In this document: positions 1-5,332 of the stretch, piece by piece
Numbering within the stretch: position 1 is the stretch's first letter
Layout: the number at the start of each line of letters is the position of its first letter
Source: an uncultured bacterium
GTDB taxonomy: Bacteria > Planctomycetota > Phycisphaerae > Phycisphaerales > SM1A02
Length of the DNA: 9,042 bases
Direction: 5' to 3'
Assembly (NCBI GenBank): GCA_903918555.1
Contig: CAIXEV010000607.1
Location: 1 to 9,042 of the forward strand
Translations under genes and position numbers: made by a program
The notes under the pieces: generated by a model
The model's database searches: none
What the model was told of the DNA's origin: nothing
Seen by the model: only the letters and a program-made list of their open reading frames with translations

Positions 1-269
1 ATCGTCTTGCGATAGCCCTTGCGGCGCTTGTACTTGCCGACAAGAACCTTCGGTCCATCGGCCTCGCCGAGCACCTTCGCGGTCACCGTGGCGCCCGAGA
101 GGTAGGGCATGCCGATCTTCGCGGCCGCGCCGCCGGCGGCGTCGCCCACCGCGAGCACCTTGTCGAAGGTGATGGTGGCGCCATCCTCGACCTCGCGGAG
201 ATCGATGTCGATGAGATCGCCCGTTTGAACCTTGATCTGGGTACCGCTGTCTTCGATGATCGCGTACAT
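1..269 (-). CDS. rplU: 50S ribosomal protein L21 (partial, C-terminus off the left edge)
   Basis: L21 is a 23S rRNA-binding protein of the large ribosomal subunit. The 89 visible codons begin MYAIIEDSGTQIKVQTGD, the classic L21 opening, and reach the conserved basic stretch KYKRRKGYRKT. The family is usually just over 100 residues, so only about 15 C-terminal residues are missing. The start is the ATG read from 269 down, with an AAGGA-type ribosome-binding site (complement of 281-285) about 11 nt upstream. It is divergent from rnpB. In most bacteria rpmA (L27) follows rplU, but that would lie outside this window. Identification is from conserved sequence and is secure. Confidence 0.97.
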   Translation of the reverse strand, partial: MYAIIEDSGTQIKVQTGDLIDIDLREVEDGATITFDKVLAVGDAAGGAAAKIGMPYLSGATVTAKVLGEADGPKVLVGKYKRRKGYRKT

Positions 270-290
270 GGCGTAATCCGTCCTTGCAAG

Positions 291-311
291 CCCTCGGGGA
301 CTCCCGAGAGG
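291..311 (-). promoter_or_regulatory. Hairpin in the rplU 5' leader
   Basis: CTCGGG (293-298) and CCCGAG (303-308) form a perfect 6-bp stem with a 4-nt loop, extendable by two more pairs if A309 is bulged out. It lies between the predicted transcription start (near 315) and the ribosome-binding site of rplU. Ribosomal protein genes often have autogenous leader structures, and L21 leaders are known in Firmicutes. Whether this one binds L21 is unknown. Confidence 0.4.
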
Positions 312-321
312 GGGAGGAGAG

Positions 322-349
322 ATTGTAGCGAAATCCGCAGACTCCTCAA
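322..349 (-). promoter_or_regulatory. Promoter of rplU
   Basis: On the minus strand a TTGAGG box (349 to 344) is followed after 16 nt by TACAAT (327 to 322). These match the sigma-70 consensus at 4 of 6 and 5 of 6 positions. Transcription would start near 315, giving a leader of about 45 nt before the ATG. This is the best two-box promoter in the window. Confidence 0.7.
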
Positions 350-460
350 CCCCCTTTGAAGCAGCTTCGCTTGTCGAGGTTACAGGCGGTTCGGGAAGCC
401 CAGCCGATCGGGCGGGTCCGACGATCGCCCGCATTCGAAACCGCGCCAGCGGAAGCCCGA

Positions 461-466
461 TACACT
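461..466 (+). promoter_or_regulatory. Putative -10 box of rnpB
   Basis: TACACT lies 7 nt upstream of the 5' side of the P1 helix of RNase P RNA, exactly where a -10 element should be. No good -35 hexamer is seen at 16-18 nt. The same hexamer occurs upstream of typA, the M32 carboxypeptidase gene and, on the minus strand, the MEMO-like gene. Confidence 0.5.
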
Positions 467-472
467 CACCCC

Positions 473-870
<398 letters not shown>

Positions 871-877
871 CAGATAT

Positions 878-907
878 GGGCGGCCCATCCGAGAGGGTGG
901 GCCGCCC
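878..907 (+). terminator. Terminator-like hairpin after rnpB
   Basis: GGGCGGCCCA (878-887) and TGGGCCGCCC (898-907) are perfect complements. U888-G897, C889-G896 and C890-G895 extend the stem to 13 bp, closed by a GAGA (GNRA) tetraloop. It starts 8 nt after the P1 helix. The following T-run (ATTTG, 911-915) is short, so it could instead be a 3'-end stabiliser or processing site. A second hairpin overlaps its base: CGCC (907-910) plus TTTGC (912-916) pairing with GCAAA (922-926) plus GGCG (927-930). Confidence 0.7.
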
Positions 908-1077
908 GCCATTTGCCTCCCGCAAAGGCGGCGAGCTTCGTCGAATCGCGGACTTTGGGTCGGACGGCGCGCTCGATGGCTCGCATTTCGGACGATCGTC
1001 AGGTAGAAAAAGACCTGTCGAATCAATCCTCACGATTTTTCGCTTGTCTTTCGCCGCGGACTCGCAAAGATACCCCC

Positions 1078-1288
1078 TTGCACGGGTCGCCGACCTCGGT
1101 GGTCTGGCCACCCGTGCGAGCATGCGGAGTTCGCATGCTGCTGCGCAACCGCACGGTCGCGGTCGCAGCGATTCGCGCGGTGGCTGGTTCAACCAGTTCG
1201 CCGACGCGAACCCGGGGTCGTCGACGGTGGGCGTGGTAGGCGCGATTGTCGCGCAAGTCGCCAGGACCGAACGCATCCGCGCGCGGTC
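1078..1288 (+). other. Chain of abutting hairpins; candidate structured RNA or long leader
   Basis: Five or six inverted repeats follow almost end to end. H1: 1078-1087 with 1110-1119 (10 bp, one U-G). H2: AGCATGCG (1119-1126) with CGCATGCT (1132-1139), 8 bp, 5-nt loop. H3: GCTGCG (1140-1145) and ACCGC (1148-1152) with GCGGT (1159-1163) and CGCAGC (1164-1169). H4: TTCGCG and CGG (1172-1180) with CCG (1201-1203) and CGCGAA (1205-1210), capped by CTGG/CCAG. H5: GCGCGA/TCGCGC (1240-1254). H6: GACCG/CGGTC (1265-1288). I recognise no known RNA family. Strand is assumed from the flanking + genes. It could be a separate small RNA, a structured leader of the next gene, or an extragenic palindromic repeat. 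Confidence 0.4.
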
Positions 1289-1312
1289 GATGGTTGGGTC
1301 AGCCCGCCACGA

Positions 1313-1360
1313 GACGAAAGCCTCGAGGAGAACCTCGACGAGAACCTCGACGAAAGCCTC
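1313..1360. repeat. 12-nt tandem repeat, 4 copies
   Basis: Four consecutive units read GACGAAAGCCTC, GAGGAGAACCTC, GACGAGAACCTC and GACGAAAGCCTC. The first and last are identical and the middle two differ at two or three positions. The block ends 30 nt before the ATG of the DUF2617-like gene, and its last bases take part in an inverted repeat (1358-1374). Confidence 0.85.
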
Positions 1361-1390
1361 GACCTAAGGTCGAGAATTGAGCAGGAAGCC

Positions 1391-2137
1391 ATGCAGAACG
1401 AGAACACGGACAGCAAGGGATTCGGCGCGAGCTTCGGTGGCCCCGCCGGTTCAGGCAACTTTGACGGCGAGGCGCAGGCCGAGAGCAAGGTCAGCGCCCC
1501 ATCCGCAGCAAGTAGCTCTGCGTCCAAGTCGACCAGCCTCCAGAACTATCACATGCTTGCGTTCCGCAAGGCGCTTCATCCCGAGTTCTTCGGGATCGAA
1601 GGCCGGCAGCGCGTGCAGCACGGCGACTACGAGACCGAGGCGTGGATCTTCCGCGGCGGTCACAGCCTTCGCTTCCAGCTCAACGGATTCTGCCTTTCGG
1701 AGATCGTGGTCGAGCACATCGATCAGATCCCGGACCGCGGCCTCGTCGCGGCGCTTCCTTGCGCTGGCGAACGCGACTTCGAGGAGAAGGTCGCCGACAA
1801 CCTCGTCTACATGACCACCATGCAGACCGAGACGCTGTCCGACCATCTCTATCTCGGCACCTACAAGGAGATGATGGCGCACGCCCGCGAGAACGACTCG
1901 CTCTACGCGGCGTGGACCGATGCGGCGGGCAAGCCGAATCTCTCGCTCATCGATGTGCAGCACTTCCGCAATGAAGTCCATGTGCAGGGCTACCACCTGC
2001 GCTCGGACTGCGGGCTCGTGCTGCGCACCCAGTCGATGCTGCAGATCGTGACTCCGAAGCCCGCGAAGGGCGCGAAGCCCGACGCGAAGAAGGTCGATCC
2101 GCGCAAGGGCGGTCGCGACGGTCTCCGTCGACGCTGA
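1391..2137 (+). CDS. Conserved hypothetical protein, DUF2617-like (248 aa)
   Basis: Function is unknown. Residues 1-50 are a Gly/Ser/Ala-rich, probably disordered tail. The core (about 52-220) holds LHPEFF (62-67), HGDYE (77-81), GGH (89-91), MQTE (144-147), VQGYH (198-202) and RTQS (212-215). This layout matches what I recall of DUF2617 proteins from planctomycetes, which are shorter (about 170 aa) and lack the low-complexity head. Residues 222-248 form a Lys/Arg-rich tail that may bind nucleic acid. No signal peptide or membrane segment is seen, so it is probably cytoplasmic. AGGAAG (1383-1388) sits only 2 nt before the ATG, closer than usual, so a start further in (for example Met55) is possible. 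The glycosylase gene follows after 55 nt on the same strand and may be cotranscribed. The gene is well supported; the family name is from memory. Confidence 0.8.
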   Translation: MQNENTDSKGFGASFGGPAGSGNFDGEAQAESKVSAPSAASSSASKSTSLQNYHMLAFRKALHPEFFGIEGRQRVQHGDYETEAWIFRGGHSLRFQLNGFCLSEIVVEHIDQIPDRGLVAALPCAGERDFEEKVADNLVYMTTMQTETLSDHLYLGTYKEMMAHARENDSLYAAWTDAAGKPNLSLIDVQHFRNEVHVQGYHLRSDCGLVLRTQSMLQIVTPKPAKGAKPDAKKVDPRKGGRDGLRRR

Positions 2138-2160
2138 TTTCTCACGAACCCGCATCGCGA

Positions 2161-2178
2161 TCCGGCGGCGACGCCGGA
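2161..2178 (+). other. GNRA-capped hairpin before the glycosylase start
   Basis: TCCGGCG (2161-2167) and CGCCGGA (2172-2178) form a perfect 7-bp stem closed by a GCGA tetraloop. It ends 4 nt before the GGAG ribosome-binding site (2183-2186) of the next gene. No T-run follows, so it is not an intrinsic terminator. It may stabilise or insulate one cistron of a shared mRNA. Confidence 0.5.
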
Positions 2179-2192
2179 CCTCGGAGATACCG

Positions 2193-3188
2193 ATGACGCA
2201 CCTGATCCGTCGCGGCAGGCTTGAGGTCGAGACCGACCTCCTGCTTGGCGTGGAGGATGTGCTGTTGCCGCTCGGCCACGGCGCGGAGGCGATCGTCGAG
2301 GTCGCCGAAGGCGCTGAGGCTGTCGTCCAGCGCAACGCTTCGCCGGCCAAGCCAGCGGGGCGGTTTGACGCTGCGCTGTTCTCGCCCACACGCAGCGAGC
2401 CGCAAGCGCAACGCGTTGATACGGCCCCGCCGCGCGTGGATGTAGCCCCGCCGCGGGTGGATGCGTCCCCGCCGCGGGTGGATGCGCGCCCCGGCGCGAT
2501 CGTCGAGCCGCGCGGCGCGGCGGCACTCCCCGAGGCGTTCGCGCCGATTGTCGACCGCGTTGTTCCGCCTGCGGGCGCCACCCGCGCCGAACGGCTCGCC
2601 GCGCTCGAGCGTCAGCACGCGGCGGAGTGTCCACACTGCACCGCGGCGACGGCGCACACCAGCCTCGTGTTCGGCGATGGCAACCCAGACGCCGACCTGG
2701 TGTTCGTCAGCGAGGCGCCGGGCGAAACGGAAGACCGAGGCGGTCGCCCATTCGACGGTCCCGCCGGCGAGAAGCTCAACGAGATGATCCAGGCGATGGG
2801 CCTCCGCCGCGAGGATGTCTACATCGCGCTGGTCCTGAAGTCGCGGCCGCCGAACAACCGCACGCCGCTCGCGGCCGAGATCGAGCGCTGTGGCCCGTAT
2901 CTCCTCGCGCAGCTCGCGATCATCCGCCCGAAGGCGATCGTCACGCTGGGCGGTCCCGCCACCAAGCTTCTGCTCGCAAGCGAGCTCGGCATCACGCGTC
3001 TCCGCGGGGTCCCGGCAACCGCTCGGCTCGGCGTCGCGGAAGGTGAACCGTTCGAGGTGCCGGTCATGCCGACCTTCCATCCGGCGTATCTGATTCGCAA
3101 CTACACCGTCGAGACAAGGCGCCAGGTGTGGAGCGACCTCAAGCAGGCGCTTGCGATGATCGGGCGCGATGCGCCGCGGCGCGCCTGA
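2193..3188 (+). CDS. Uracil-DNA glycosylase, family 4-like, with N-terminal extension
   Basis: Base-excision repair enzyme expected to remove uracil from DNA. The catalytic domain is about residues 135-325 of 331: CPHC (146-149), motif A SEAPGETEDRGGRPF (173-187), RPPNNRTP (218-225), C233, IRPKAIVTLG (244-253) and the second active-site motif TFHPAYL (294-300, His296). Family 4 enzymes bind a 4Fe-4S cluster with four cysteines: a CxxC pair, one in a KCRPP motif, and one about 16 residues later. Here the third is serine (S217, LKSRPP) and the other three remain. Residues 1-134 are extra relative to a typical family member of about 200 aa, and contain a 7-residue tandem repeat (RVDxxPP, 74-101). 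The start is supported by GGAG at 2183-2186 with 6-nt spacing. The gene is convergent with dtd. Fold assignment is firm; cluster content is inferred. Confidence 0.9.
   Translation: MTHLIRRGRLEVETDLLLGVEDVLLPLGHGAEAIVEVAEGAEAVVQRNASPAKPAGRFDAALFSPTRSEPQAQRVDTAPPRVDVAPPRVDASPPRVDARPGAIVEPRGAAALPEAFAPIVDRVVPPAGATRAERLAALERQHAAECPHCTAATAHTSLVFGDGNPDADLVFVSEAPGETEDRGGRPFDGPAGEKLNEMIQAMGLRREDVYIALVLKSRPPNNRTPLAAEIERCGPYLLAQLAIIRPKAIVTLGGPATKLLLASELGITRLRGVPATARLGVAEGEPFEVPVMPTFHPAYLIRNYTVETRRQVWSDLKQALAMIGRDAPRRA
2412..2495 (+). repeat. 21-nt tandem repeat inside the glycosylase gene, 4 copies
   Basis: Four in-frame 21-nt units encode RVDTAPP, RVDVAPP, RVDASPP and RVDARPG (residues 74-101). The period is a multiple of three, so copy-number changes would keep the frame. 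The repeat lies in the Pro-rich linker before the catalytic domain, where length is probably tolerated. Confidence 0.85.
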
Positions 3189-3234
3189 GCTCGTGCCCGA
3201 GTTCGTAACCGAGTTCGTGCCCGAGCTCGCGTAT
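3187..3234. repeat. 12-nt tandem repeat between convergent genes
   Basis: Units read GAGCTCGTGCCC, GAGTTCGTAACC, GAGTTCGTGCCC and a decayed GAGCTCGCGTAT. The array starts within the glycosylase stop codon (3186-3188) and stops 1 nt before the dtd stop codon, filling the whole gap. Its ends form a 7-bp inverted repeat (GAGCTCG 3187-3193, CGAGCTC 3222-3228). No T-run is present, so any terminator role for either gene is weak. Confidence 0.8.
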
Positions 3235-3235
3235 C

Positions 3236-3694
3236 TCAGCCTTCCGGCGGATCAACGCGCACGATCAGCGTGACCGGGCCGTCGTTCAGAATGTCGACCT
3301 TCATCTCGGTGCGGAACCGGCCGGTCTCGACAAGGTGGCCCGCGGCGCGCATGCGCTCAACCACGAGATCGACCAGCGGCTCCGCGACTTCGGGACGCGC
3401 GGCTCGCACGAAGCTCGGGCGATTGCCGCCGGAGCAGTCGCCCGCGAGCGTGAACTGGCTGATGACGAGAAACGACGCACCGACATCGGCGGCGGCGAGG
3501 TTCATCTTGCCCGCGGCGTCCTCGAACACGCGCAGTTTCGCGACCTTGTCCGCCATCTTCTGGGCCTCCGCCTCCCGATCGCCCACCTCGACCCCGAGCA
3601 GGACGACCAGGCCGCCGCGTTCGCCGAGCGCACCGACGCGCTCGCCCTCGACACGAACCTCGCCACGCGAGCAGCGTTGAACGATGGCGATCAC
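3236..3694 (-). CDS. dtd: D-aminoacyl-tRNA deacylase
   Basis: Dtd hydrolyses D-aminoacyl-tRNAs (and mischarged glycyl-tRNA-Ala), keeping D-amino acids out of protein; it is a cytoplasmic homodimer. The 152 residues cover the whole family length (about 145-150). The sequence opens MIAIVQRCSRGEV and carries RVFEDAAGKMNL (55-66), the active-site motif SQFTL (79-83), RPSF (92-95), VETGRF (122-127) and the NDGPVT motif (137-142) with the Gly-Pro pair used for chiral proofreading. The start codon is GTG (3694-3692), with GAGG about 8 nt upstream (complement of 3703-3706). It lies 50 nt downstream of the MEMO-like gene on the same strand, so the two are probably cotranscribed. No key residue is missing. 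Confidence 0.95.
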   Translation of the reverse strand: MIAIVQRCSRGEVRVEGERVGALGERGGLVVLLGVEVGDREAEAQKMADKVAKLRVFEDAAGKMNLAAADVGASFLVISQFTLAGDCSGGNRPSFVRAARPEVAEPLVDLVVERMRAAGHLVETGRFRTEMKVDILNDGPVTLIVRVDPPEG

Positions 3695-3744
3695 GCGCGA
3701 AGCCTCAGATCAGACCCAGATTCAGACCCTACAGCGACCGCAGA

Positions 3745-4947
3745 TCAACCAAGCAGCGCCATCGCGGCGCTCGAGATCAGGCCAACGCCTTGCTCGTCGA
3801 CGGCCTGGCGGTAGTCGATCATCTCGACCGACTTCGGGCGCGCGAGCCGAGAAGCCGCGACAAGCGCACCGACCGAGGTCCAGCGCATCGGGTTCTTCTG
3901 CTCGCGCATCTTGGCGACGAACTTGTCGGCGCCGGCGATGTACTCGCTCAGCATCTGGCGGTCGAACATCTCGACATCCTTGCGGCGCTTCGCGTCGACC
4001 GCGGCCGGCTCGCCGAAGGCCTGGCCCGCGCGCGACAGGTCGGCGCTCGCGATGAAGAGCGTCCTGCCGCCCTCGGCGTCGAGCGCGCGTCCGAGCTCGG
4101 TGATGAAATCGTCGGTGCCGAGACGGGCGCCGTCGTCGGCGAAGAGCCCGGCGACCGGGTCCGGCACGATCGCCGCAACAACGGGCACATCGCCGAAGAG
4201 ATGCTGGATCCACGGGAGCTGGAACTGGATCGAATACTCGGGCAGGAGGTCGAGCACATCCTTGAAGAGCTTCTCGCCCGTCGCCGCGCGAAGCCGCGAG
4301 ACAACGCCGCGATCGATCGACACGCGACCGAGCGGCGAATCGAAGGCGAGATCCGAGACGATGGCGCCGTCGCCGATCCCGAAGTGGTTGCTGCCGAGGA
4401 TGACGATGCGGTCTGGCTTCGGGCCCTTCGCGATGGTGCGGTAGCTCGCTGCGTAGAGCGGATGCCCGCGCGCGTAGTCGAGGTGGGTCGAGACGAGTCC
4501 GACGATCGGCTCCTCGATCTCGGCGTCCTCCGCCTCGTCGAGCCACTTCTCGAGCTGTGCCCGAATCGCGACCGGGTCGTCGCCGAGGATGCGCGTCGCG
4601 GTCGCGGGGAAGGCGCCGGCGGCCGAAAGCTCGGCGCGCTTCTTGTCTTCGAGCGCCTCGCAGGTCGGACCCCAGAGGAGGCCGAACTCGTCGAGCTTCG
4701 TCACCAGCTCCTGGAGCGGCTGCGCATCGGGCGCGCCGATCGTCGTGCAGATCTCCTCGATCGAGCGCTCGCCGTTGAAGAGCTGCATCACCTGGAAGGC
4801 GGGGGGCGGAACCACCATCATCTGACCCGACAGCATGAGCGGGTCCTGAAGTCCGAGAAACAGCTGGTTGTCCTTCTGCAGCGGGACCGGGTGGATCCGG
4901 CGAAGCGCAGGGCGGGAGAGGTGCTCAGGAAGGGTGCTGTTCGACAT
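3745..4947 (-). CDS. MEMO-family protein (AmmeMemoRadiSam protein B-like) with N-terminal domain
   Basis: The product has 400 residues. Positions 146-400 resemble the MEMO family: STHLDYARG (153-161, family usually PHAGY), ILGSNHFG (183-190), EYSIQFQLPW (237-246, usually EHSIE-Q), ASADLSRAG (300-308, usually SSDLSH-G) and TSVGALVAA (357-365, usually with Cys). By analogy with human MEMO1, H155 and H188 would be two iron ligands, but the ligand cysteine and the SSDLSH histidine are replaced (S358 or T357, and R306). Residues 17-95 look like a small PqqD-like winged-helix domain (FNGERSIEEI at 57-66), a pairing I recall in other bacterial MEMO proteins. Function is unknown; iron redox chemistry is proposed for canonical relatives. 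The start MSNSTLPEHL is chosen because upstream codons lack homology; its ribosome-binding site is weak. dtd follows after 50 nt. No AMMECR1 or radical SAM partner is nearby. Confidence 0.85.
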   Translation of the reverse strand: MSNSTLPEHLSRPALRRIHPVPLQKDNQLFLGLQDPLMLSGQMMVVPPPAFQVMQLFNGERSIEEICTTIGAPDAQPLQELVTKLDEFGLLWGPTCEALEDKKRAELSAAGAFPATATRILGDDPVAIRAQLEKWLDEAEDAEIEEPIVGLVSTHLDYARGHPLYAASYRTIAKGPKPDRIVILGSNHFGIGDGAIVSDLAFDSPLGRVSIDRGVVSRLRAATGEKLFKDVLDLLPEYSIQFQLPWIQHLFGDVPVVAAIVPDPVAGLFADDGARLGTDDFITELGRALDAEGGRTLFIASADLSRAGQAFGEPAAVDAKRRKDVEMFDRQMLSEYIAGADKFVAKMREQKNPMRWTSVGALVAASRLARPKSVEMIDYRQAVDEQGVGLISSAAMALLG

Positions 4948-5073
4948 GGTTGGCTCTGCTGCAGGCGTTGCGATCGGCGAGGGGCCGCTGACTGAGGCGA
5001 ATGCACGCGTTCGGAGCGGGCTCAGGGGCTTTCTCCGCGTTCGTGGGCATTCGTCGGCCAGCCTTCGCGAGAA

Positions 5074-5108
5074 GCACCCTTTATCGCGACGGATCGCGCG
5101 AAAGGTGC
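5074..5108 (-). promoter_or_regulatory. Strong leader hairpin upstream of the MEMO-like gene
   Basis: GCACC (5074-5078) pairs with GGTGC (5104-5108), TTT (5080-5082) with AAA (5101-5103), and CGCGA (5085-5089) with TCGCG (5094-5098): 13 bp with one bulge and a small internal loop. Read on the minus strand the loop is UCCG, a UNCG-type tetraloop. It would lie near the 5' end of a MEMO transcript starting from the TACACT box at 5138-5133. Its role is unknown. Confidence 0.45.
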
Positions 5109-5132
5109 CGCTCCTGGCCGGCCGAGCGGAAG

Positions 5133-5138
5133 AGTGTA
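5133..5138 (-). promoter_or_regulatory. Putative -10 box of the MEMO-like/dtd transcript
   Basis: On the minus strand 5138 to 5133 reads TACACT, the same hexamer seen before rnpB, typA and the M32 gene. No clear -35 box is visible. It predicts a leader of about 180 nt before the ATG at 4947, which would exclude the longer reading frame back to 5202. Confidence 0.35.
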
Positions 5139-5181
5139 CCCAGACCTCGCGCGCGAGCGGGGGGAACTTGCAAGTCGCCGC

Positions 5182-5187
5182 TAGAAT
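5182..5187 (+). promoter_or_regulatory. Putative -10 box of the DUF1573-ankyrin gene
   Basis: TAGAAT matches the -10 consensus at 5 of 6 positions and is one of very few AT-rich hexamers in this GC-rich interval. No convincing -35 is found 16-18 nt upstream. Transcription from here would give a leader of about 140 nt that includes the tandem repeat at 5250-5297. Confidence 0.35.
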
Positions 5188-5249
5188 CGGCGTTCCGCGC
5201 AACTCGGCTCAACGGTGCGCGGTAAGGAGTCCGATACAGGGATTCCGAT

Positions 5250-5297
5250 TGAACCACGCCGGTGAAACCACGCCGGTGAAACCAACCGGTGAAACCA
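5250..5297. repeat. 13-14 nt tandem repeat in the leader of the DUF1573-ankyrin gene
   Basis: Units read TGAACCACGCCGG (5250-5262), TGAAACCACGCCGG (5263-5276), TGAAACCAACCGG (5277-5289) and a partial TGAAACCA (5290-5297). The last copy runs into an in-frame ATG at 5297. That ATG has no ribosome-binding site and is not taken as the start. Confidence 0.8.
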
Positions 5298-5319
5298 TGT
5301 CTGTGAAGATGCACGAACG

Positions 5320-5324
5320 AAGGA
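5320..5324 (+). promoter_or_regulatory. Ribosome-binding site that fixes the start of the DUF1573-ankyrin gene
   Basis: AAGGA at 5320-5324 lies 8 nt before the ATG at 5333, ideal Shine-Dalgarno spacing. It favours 5333 over the in-frame ATGs at 5297 and 5309, and over any start further upstream. Confidence 0.75.
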
Positions 5325-5332
5325 ACTTCTCT

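Larger units (their letters stand above)
908..1390. other. Gene-free interval between rnpB and the DUF2617-like gene
   Basis: Several frames stay open here because the DNA is GC-rich, but none resembles a protein: the translations are Arg/Ser/Pro-rich, overlap rnpB or the next gene, and lack a ribosome-binding site. What can be seen is a second hairpin after rnpB (907-930), a 10-bp palindrome GACGATCGTC (992-1001), a weak promoter-like TTGTCT (1044-1049), a chain of hairpins (1078-1288), a 12-nt tandem repeat (1313-1360) and the inverted repeat CTCGACCT-A-AGGTCGAG (1358-1374). Confidence 0.6.
4948..5332. other. Divergent intergenic region between MEMO-like and DUF1573-ankyrin genes
   Basis: No credible gene lies here; both flanking frames stay open into it, but only because stops are rare. 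It contains a TACACT box for the minus strand (5138 to 5133), a TAGAAT box for the plus strand (5182-5187), a strong hairpin (5074-5108), a smaller one with a GCGA loop (5063-5074), and a 13-14 nt tandem repeat (5250-5297) just before the ankyrin gene. Confidence 0.6.

Noticed and set aside
1172..1210. tRNA or tmRNA-like element (contains GGTTCAA)
   Set aside because: The stem and loop sizes do not fit a T-arm, and no acceptor stem, anticodon arm or tag frame is found.
3187..3234. CRISPR-like array (also considered at 1313-1360 and 5250-5297)
   Set aside because: Repeats are 12-14 nt and directly adjacent with no spacers, and no cas genes are present.
3790..4995. Plus-strand open frame of 401 codons
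   Set aside because: Antisense to the MEMO-like gene, with Arg/Glu/Asp/Val-rich shadow composition and no recognisable domain.
4948..5202. Longer N-terminus for the MEMO-like protein
   Set aside because: The extra 85 codons show no homology-like features and run past the predicted promoter at 5133-5138.
4868..5332. Longer N-terminus for the ankyrin protein, or start at ATG 5297
   Set aside because: Only ATG 5333 has a good ribosome-binding site (AAGGA, 8 nt) and puts the signal peptide at the N-terminus. The longer frame would cover the tandem repeat and the divergent promoter region.
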